In this document: one piece after another, positions 60,137-64,000 of the stretch
Position numbering within the stretch: position 1 is the stretch's first letter
Layout of the letters: each line of letters opens with the position of its first letter
Assembly: GCF_050279675.1 (NCBI RefSeq)
Contig: NZ_JBNNUK010000003.1
Coordinates: 186,001 to 250,000, forward strand
Length of the DNA stretch: 64,000 nt
Origin: Viridibacillus sp050279675
GTDB lineage: Bacteria > Bacillota > Bacilli > Bacillales_A > Planococcaceae
Direction of reading: 5' to 3'
Notes under the pieces: model-generated
Told to the model about the DNA's origin: nothing
Databases searched by the model: none
What the model saw: only the letters and a program-made list of their open reading frames with translations
Translations under genes and position numbers: made by a program

Positions 60137-61072
60137 TCAAGAAGACTTTCTTGCCAATCGCCAAGCTTGATGGTTTACGCCAAAGTGAATCGACTCATAT
60201 TCCTTAGTCTTACCAGCAAATTCTCCATCTGTATGAGCCATAACCTCGTTTTGAATTTCTACTTCGAATTCTTTAGCAGAATATTGCTGAACTGCTTTTA
60301 ATCCTGTATGTTTACCCAAAAAGACCGTACTAAACAGAAACAATAATTTTAAAGGAGAGATTTCATAAACAATTGTCAATTCGATATGGTGATCATCTGG
60401 GATAGAATATGGCGAGACTTTCATTCCACCACCAAAGTATGGCTGATTACTAGCTACAACTAGCCATACATTGTCAAAAATTTTTTCTTTTCCATTATGT
60501 ACAACTTTAGCCGAAAATGTTTTAAAATTTAGTAATGCCTTAAGTAAAAAATAAATATATGTCAGTTTCCCTAAACGAAGTATATTAAAGTATTGTTTAA
60601 GCTTCGATTCATTCGCCTCTTTAGCTATATATGCATCGATGCCAATTCCTGCGTTATTAACAAAATAATATGTATCGCCATTTCTTTCCATAGTACCGAT
60701 ATCCATTAACTGACCATCACTATGTTGCTCAACATACATTTTTATTTCTGCAGCTGTTTTAAATGTTTCATATCCTCTTCCAAAGTCATTTCCAGAACCT
60801 GCTCCAATTGCTCCAATACGTACTTCTTCATTTTCTAAAATGCCTTGTACAACTTCATGAACTGTTCCATCTCCACCAATCGCTATCAATAAATACTTTT
60901 CTGATTGCACTATCGCTGAATTAGCGTATCGTTTTGCAATCTCGGTTGCATGACCCGGGTAAGCTGTAAACTCTATTTGATACGGGATTTGCAATGACTT
61001 TTCTAGTTGTCTCCATTTCCTCTTAGCAGTACCATTTCCCGCTTTTTCATTCATAATAAAAACAACTTTCAC
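60137..61072 (-). CDS. ytlR: DagK-type lipid kinase family protein (YtlR-like)
   Basis: The 311-residue protein has the diacylglycerol-kinase catalytic fold: nucleotide loop GGDGT at residues 66-70, GAGSGNDFGRG near 100 and a beta-rich C-terminal domain. YegS/DgkB relatives phosphorylate diacylglycerol or similar lipids. It overlaps the upstream gene by four bases (ATGA). It matches B. subtilis YtlR in size; the lipid substrate is unknown. Confidence 0.87.
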   Translation of the reverse strand: MKVVFIMNEKAGNGTAKRKWRQLEKSLQIPYQIEFTAYPGHATEIAKRYANSAIVQSEKYLLIAIGGDGTVHEVVQGILENEEVRIGAIGAGSGNDFGRGYETFKTAAEIKMYVEQHSDGQLMDIGTMERNGDTYYFVNNAGIGIDAYIAKEANESKLKQYFNILRLGKLTYIYFLLKALLNFKTFSAKVVHNGKEKIFDNVWLVVASNQPYFGGGMKVSPYSIPDDHHIELTIVYEISPLKLLFLFSTVFLGKHTGLKAVQQYSAKEFEVEIQNEVMAHTDGEFAGKTKEYESIHFGVNHQAWRLARKSS

Positions 61073-62097
61073 TGATTCATATCCTTTTCCTCAATCTTTC
61101 TATCCCAATTCGTACGATGGAATGATGTTGTTTGTACTGTATTTAATATCGACTGTGCAGCTTTAAACTGCATATGCTTCATGGGAGATGGGTTCTTTTT
61201 TAAATGGGAAAACCATTCTGGAAATTTGCGTTTATCGATAAACTGAATACCATATGCCGAACCTGGATAGTCGATATAGCCATTACGTGACAAGACAATT
61301 TTATGGATTGGTATATCAATTTCATCATTTGTAAACAATTGTTTCAATATAGATTCCATACGATTTAAACTAATCAATGGACTTAACACTTTTTTGTCTG
61401 TTGTACCTACTTTTTTCAACCAAAAGCGATCCCCGCTTCCGATAAATGAAGCTCGTTCTTCCTCTTCAAGAACTTGAATACAAAGACAATTTGTTGGTGT
61501 TAATAATATAATCCCCATCTCAATAGGTGCTTTCTTCAATTGTAGAATCGGATTGTAGAATAACAAATAACTATCTGGAAGGTTTTGAGTCATTGATCGT
61601 AATAACGAATCACGTTGATATCTTGGCTCAACATATGATTTTTCTCTTAAAGTTGAACTAGCCCACTTTAATTGAAATTGAAATAGCTGATCAATATACA
61701 TTCGCTTTAATTCTTCAGCAGTTTGTGGTCGATAAAGAATATTTGGTTCAAAATCCAAAGTCATAATTTCCTCTGGTATGTCTTCCTCATCTGTTACGCC
61801 ATGACTTAGACTAGCTTCATCTTGTAATTCGTCATTTTGTACAAACTCCTCTTGCATAAAAGCTTCATCTTTCTTTTTAAGAGAGAAAGGGAATAGCTTC
61901 TTAAAAAACAGATTACGTTGTTTTTTTTCTAATTCTTCAGACTCATGCTCCCATTGCTCTATTTCAGCACCAGTTTCCCATTCCTTTTTCATACGTTCCC
62001 ATTGAATCTGTTTTAATCGTACAAATTGAGACGGATAGCGTTTTAAATCAATTTGATAGCGTGAAATGTAATCTTGTAGCTTAACTAATTGCGCCAT
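61069..62097 (-). CDS. Hypothetical protein, weakly NERD-like
   Basis: The 342-residue soluble protein starts MAQLVKLQDYISRYQID. It has a charged helical region with many Glu and Lys (about 30-100), an acidic stretch, and a mixed alpha/beta C-terminal half (about 150-330, with GIILLTPTNCLCIQVLE). The latter recalls NERD nuclease-related domains, but the catalytic E-x-K is not evident. The ATG at 62097 has AAGGGA eight bases upstream; the frame is open 39 codons further. It is translationally coupled to the lipid kinase gene. Function not recognised. Confidence 0.75.
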   Translation of the reverse strand: MAQLVKLQDYISRYQIDLKRYPSQFVRLKQIQWERMKKEWETGAEIEQWEHESEELEKKQRNLFFKKLFPFSLKKKDEAFMQEEFVQNDELQDEASLSHGVTDEEDIPEEIMTLDFEPNILYRPQTAEELKRMYIDQLFQFQLKWASSTLREKSYVEPRYQRDSLLRSMTQNLPDSYLLFYNPILQLKKAPIEMGIILLTPTNCLCIQVLEEEERASFIGSGDRFWLKKVGTTDKKVLSPLISLNRMESILKQLFTNDEIDIPIHKIVLSRNGYIDYPGSAYGIQFIDKRKFPEWFSHLKKNPSPMKHMQFKAAQSILNTVQTTSFHRTNWDRKIEEKDMNQ

Positions 62098-62188
62098 TAT
62101 AAGCTTCCCTTCTAAGATAAATTCGTTCAAAAGCAGGATTATTTTTACTGTTTTATCTATCCATTCTACATGACGTAAAGAAAAAAAA

Positions 62189-62219
62189 ATAGAGAAGGCG
62201 TTGATTTCGCCCACTCTAT
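62189..62219 (-). terminator. Terminator of dat
   Basis: ATAGAG-AA-GGCG (62189-62200) pairs with CGCC-CA-CTCTAT (62208-62219); a run of nine T follows on the minus strand. Confidence 0.88.
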
Positions 62220-62236
62220 CTCTATATTTTGTAAAA

Positions 62237-63088
62237 TTATAAGGACCCTAACCGCTGTACACGTGCATCAAAAGCAGCTTGTAATTTTCTAGTCCATTCA
62301 CCTGGTTTCCCATTGGCAATTATATTGTCATCAATTTGAATAATAGGCGTAATTTCAGAACTTGTTGATGACATAAAGAATTCATCCATGTCTAATGCTT
62401 GCTCTGTTGTGAATGCTTCTTCTGTAACAGATAAACCTATTTCTTCACAAAGGGACATTATCACTCTTCTTGTAATCCCATTTAAGATTAAATTGTTAGT
62501 TGGATGTGTATAGAGTACACCATCTTTTATACCATACATATTTGAAGAAGAACCTTCAGTTACAATTTCGCCACGATGTTGGATTGCTTCATAGCAACCT
62601 GCTTGTTGTGCAGCTTCTTTTGCTAACACATTACCAAGTAAGTTTAAACTTTTAATATCGCAACGTAACCAGCGAATATCTTCTACAAATTTAGCTTTTA
62701 CACCTTTTTCATACTTTTCAATTGAACGCTCACCTTTCATTGTATAAGCGATGAAGACTGGTTCAGGCGTAGGTGTCGGGAATGCATGAGCACGAGGTGA
62801 AGAACCACGAGTAATTTGAAAATAGACATAGCCATTAACAATTTCGTTAGCTTCAATCAAATCATATACCATTTTATGGAGAACATCTTTTGTATACGGA
62901 ATCACTATATTAATTTTTTCAGCACTTTCATAAAAACGGTCAATATGCTCAATTACTGTGAACATTGAGCCGTTATAAATTTTAATAACTTCATAGACGC
63001 CATCACCAAATTGATAGCCCCGGTCTTCTATAGAAAGTTTGATTTCTTCCTCTTTTACCAAACGGTCATTCCAAAGCATTGTTGTCAT
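62237..63088 (-). CDS. dat: D-amino-acid transaminase
   Basis: A class IV PLP aminotransferase that makes D-glutamate and D-alanine for the cell wall. Lys146 in DIKSLNLLGN is the PLP-binding lysine, Glu178 lies in VTEGSSSNMY, and the N-terminal EDRGYQFGDGVYEV is typical. The 283-residue length matches Bacillus enzymes. GAGGAG is eight bases before the ATG. Confidence 0.95.
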   Translation of the reverse strand: MTTMLWNDRLVKEEEIKLSIEDRGYQFGDGVYEVIKIYNGSMFTVIEHIDRFYESAEKINIVIPYTKDVLHKMVYDLIEANEIVNGYVYFQITRGSSPRAHAFPTPTPEPVFIAYTMKGERSIEKYEKGVKAKFVEDIRWLRCDIKSLNLLGNVLAKEAAQQAGCYEAIQHRGEIVTEGSSSNMYGIKDGVLYTHPTNNLILNGITRRVIMSLCEEIGLSVTEEAFTTEQALDMDEFFMSSTSSEITPIIQIDDNIIANGKPGEWTRKLQAAFDARVQRLGSL

Positions 63089-63163
63089 TCAAGCATCTCC
63101 TCAAGTCGTTTCTACACATATTTTACTCTTAGTTATCTGCCTCATTTTTATCACAATCATCAA

Positions 63164-63200
63164 AAAAGCGCAATGAATAAATATACTTCATTGCACTTTT
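63164..63200 (-). terminator. Terminator of the beta-helix gene
   Basis: AAAAGCGCAATGAA (63164-63177) and TTCATTGCACTTTT (63187-63200) pair on the minus strand with one wobble, followed by TT. Confidence 0.85.
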
Positions 63201-63225
63201 AGGGGTTAAAATTAAATTAGAGGTA

Positions 63226-64000
63226 TTATTTTTTTAAATATACTTTTTCTGGTTTTGAGTAATTTTTAAACTCTTCATTAGATATTCGTATAAAATCTTC
63301 TTTCATGTTATGTCCATTGTTCATAGCTAATGCTTTTTTATTCGCTTCACTTAAATCATTGAAAATAGTCTCATATTCTTCCCCTGGTCCATTATTCTGC
63401 CAAACAATAAATTGCATTGCACGGCTTACGTTAGTAAACACATTATTTTGGAAAGTAGGATTTACCGCACCACTTGCTAAAATACCACGTAAATTACCTT
63501 CATTTACATTTGTGATGGTATTATTTTCAATAACTGAGTTTGACCAGTTCATCACACGGATTGCATCTGAACGTGTATTGGAAATTTCATTATTTCGAAT
63601 AATAATGCGGTCATGATATTTCCCACCAGAATACTTATGTGTTCCCACTGCTCGGTCAAGTAGATTAAATTTATTGTTTTCTATAACTACATTGAAATTT
63701 GGCTGAGCGTCAAATTTACTCCAAATTTGGCTCCAACCACTTGTTTTTGCATCTGGTGTATCAATATTGATGGCTTCTTTATTATAGCCTAGATAGTTTC
63801 TAGAGCCATCAAATGTACAGTTTTTCACAACTACGTTTTTTGAAGCATCCATTTCAATAAAATGTCCTGAGTACATATTTAAAAACGTAATATTATCTAC
63901 AACTATGTTTTGGTTATGCCCCATAATAATGGAGATAGCAGCAAGATCATAATCCATATCGATAGTTACTTCACCATGACCGATTAAGGAAATATTCTTT
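63226..64000 (-). CDS. Right-handed parallel beta-helix protein, 5' end outside window
   Basis: The frame stays open past the first internal ATG (63957) to the window edge, so the true start lies outside. The visible ~257 residues contain repeated Asn-rich coils (NVVVKNCTF, NVVIENNKF, DRIIIRNNEIS, NSVIENNTI, NPTFQNNVF) typical of pectate-lyase or PbH1 repeats, with a short charged C-terminus. Such folds occur in polysaccharide lyases, epimerases and surface proteins. No catalytic residues could be assigned and the N-terminal signal is not visible. Confidence 0.85.
   Translation of the reverse strand, partial: KNISLIGHGEVTIDMDYDLAAISIIMGHNQNIVVDNITFLNMYSGHFIEMDASKNVVVKNCTFDGSRNYLGYNKEAINIDTPDAKTSGWSQIWSKFDAQPNFNVVIENNKFNLLDRAVGTHKYSGGKYHDRIIIRNNEISNTRSDAIRVMNWSNSVIENNTITNVNEGNLRGILASGAVNPTFQNNVFTNVSRAMQFIVWQNNGPGEEYETIFNDLSEANKKALAMNNGHNMKEDFIRISNEEFKNYSKPEKVYLKK

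Overview
The window is a stretch of low-GC Gram-positive chromosome with conserved gene order. The content points to an endospore-forming member of the Bacillales. It has the C-terminal end of a YtvI-type sporulation membrane protein, an alpha/beta small acid-soluble spore protein, EzrA, SftA, CcpA, AcuABC and a tyrosyl T-box leader. Gene order resembles the dnaE-pyk, ald, sspA-thiI-ezrA, rpsD-tyrS-acu-ccpA-aroA-murC-sftA and ytpPQR-ytoP-ytnP-trmB blocks of Bacillus subtilis. Missing neighbours (no motPS after ccpA, no acsA beside acuA, no ytxJ) and the protein sequences suggest a Lysinibacillus/Solibacillus-type relative rather than Bacillus itself; that assignment is inference. No rRNA, tRNA, insertion sequence, prophage or CRISPR array was seen.

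Layout. 1-10.3 kb: end of ytvI, fxsA, then glycolysis (pfkA-pyk), a FadR-like regulator with accD-accA behind a 21-bp perfect palindrome, dnaE and nrnA. 10.5-18.4 kb: ytpI, the CBS/DRTGG regulator ytoI, ytkL, an Xaa-Pro peptidase, alanine dehydrogenase, a universal stress protein, ytxK, tpx and an RDD protein. 18.4-31 kb: sppA, a rarD-like permease gene without a canonical start codon, an acyl-CoA synthetase, the spore protein, nifZ-thiI (4-thiouridine), ezrA, hisJ, a methionine sulfoxide reductase, a diguanylate cyclase and rpsD with its leader. 31-34.5 kb: a YIP1 protein, a compact CstR/rhodanese/glutaredoxin locus with TACCC-N4-GGGTA operators, and a cytosolic BtuF-like protein. 34.5-39.5 kb: two tandem copies of a structured intergenic repeat, tyrS with its T-box, and a class A PBP with an Asp/Lys repeat tail. 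39.6-49.4 kb: acuABC, ccpA, the DAHP synthase-chorismate mutase gene, an FtsA-like ATPase with an unusual long tail, ytxGH and murC. 49.5-64 kb: sftA with nineteen 33-bp repeats, ytpRQP, a lipoprotein, a DUF84 phosphatase, ytoP, a second structured repeat, ytzB, ytnP, trmB, a lipid kinase with an unrecognised upstream partner, D-amino acid transaminase, and a truncated parallel beta-helix protein.

Most genes are housekeeping and most transcription units end in clear intrinsic terminators. The parts that ordinary annotation would pass over are the accDA operator, the CstR-controlled mini-regulon, the FtsA-like protein with repeated beta-grasp-like motifs, the SftA repeat array, the two GGCGCT/AGCGCC-bounded structured repeats, and the missing rarD start codon. 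I did not find strong evidence for a wholly new multi-gene system.
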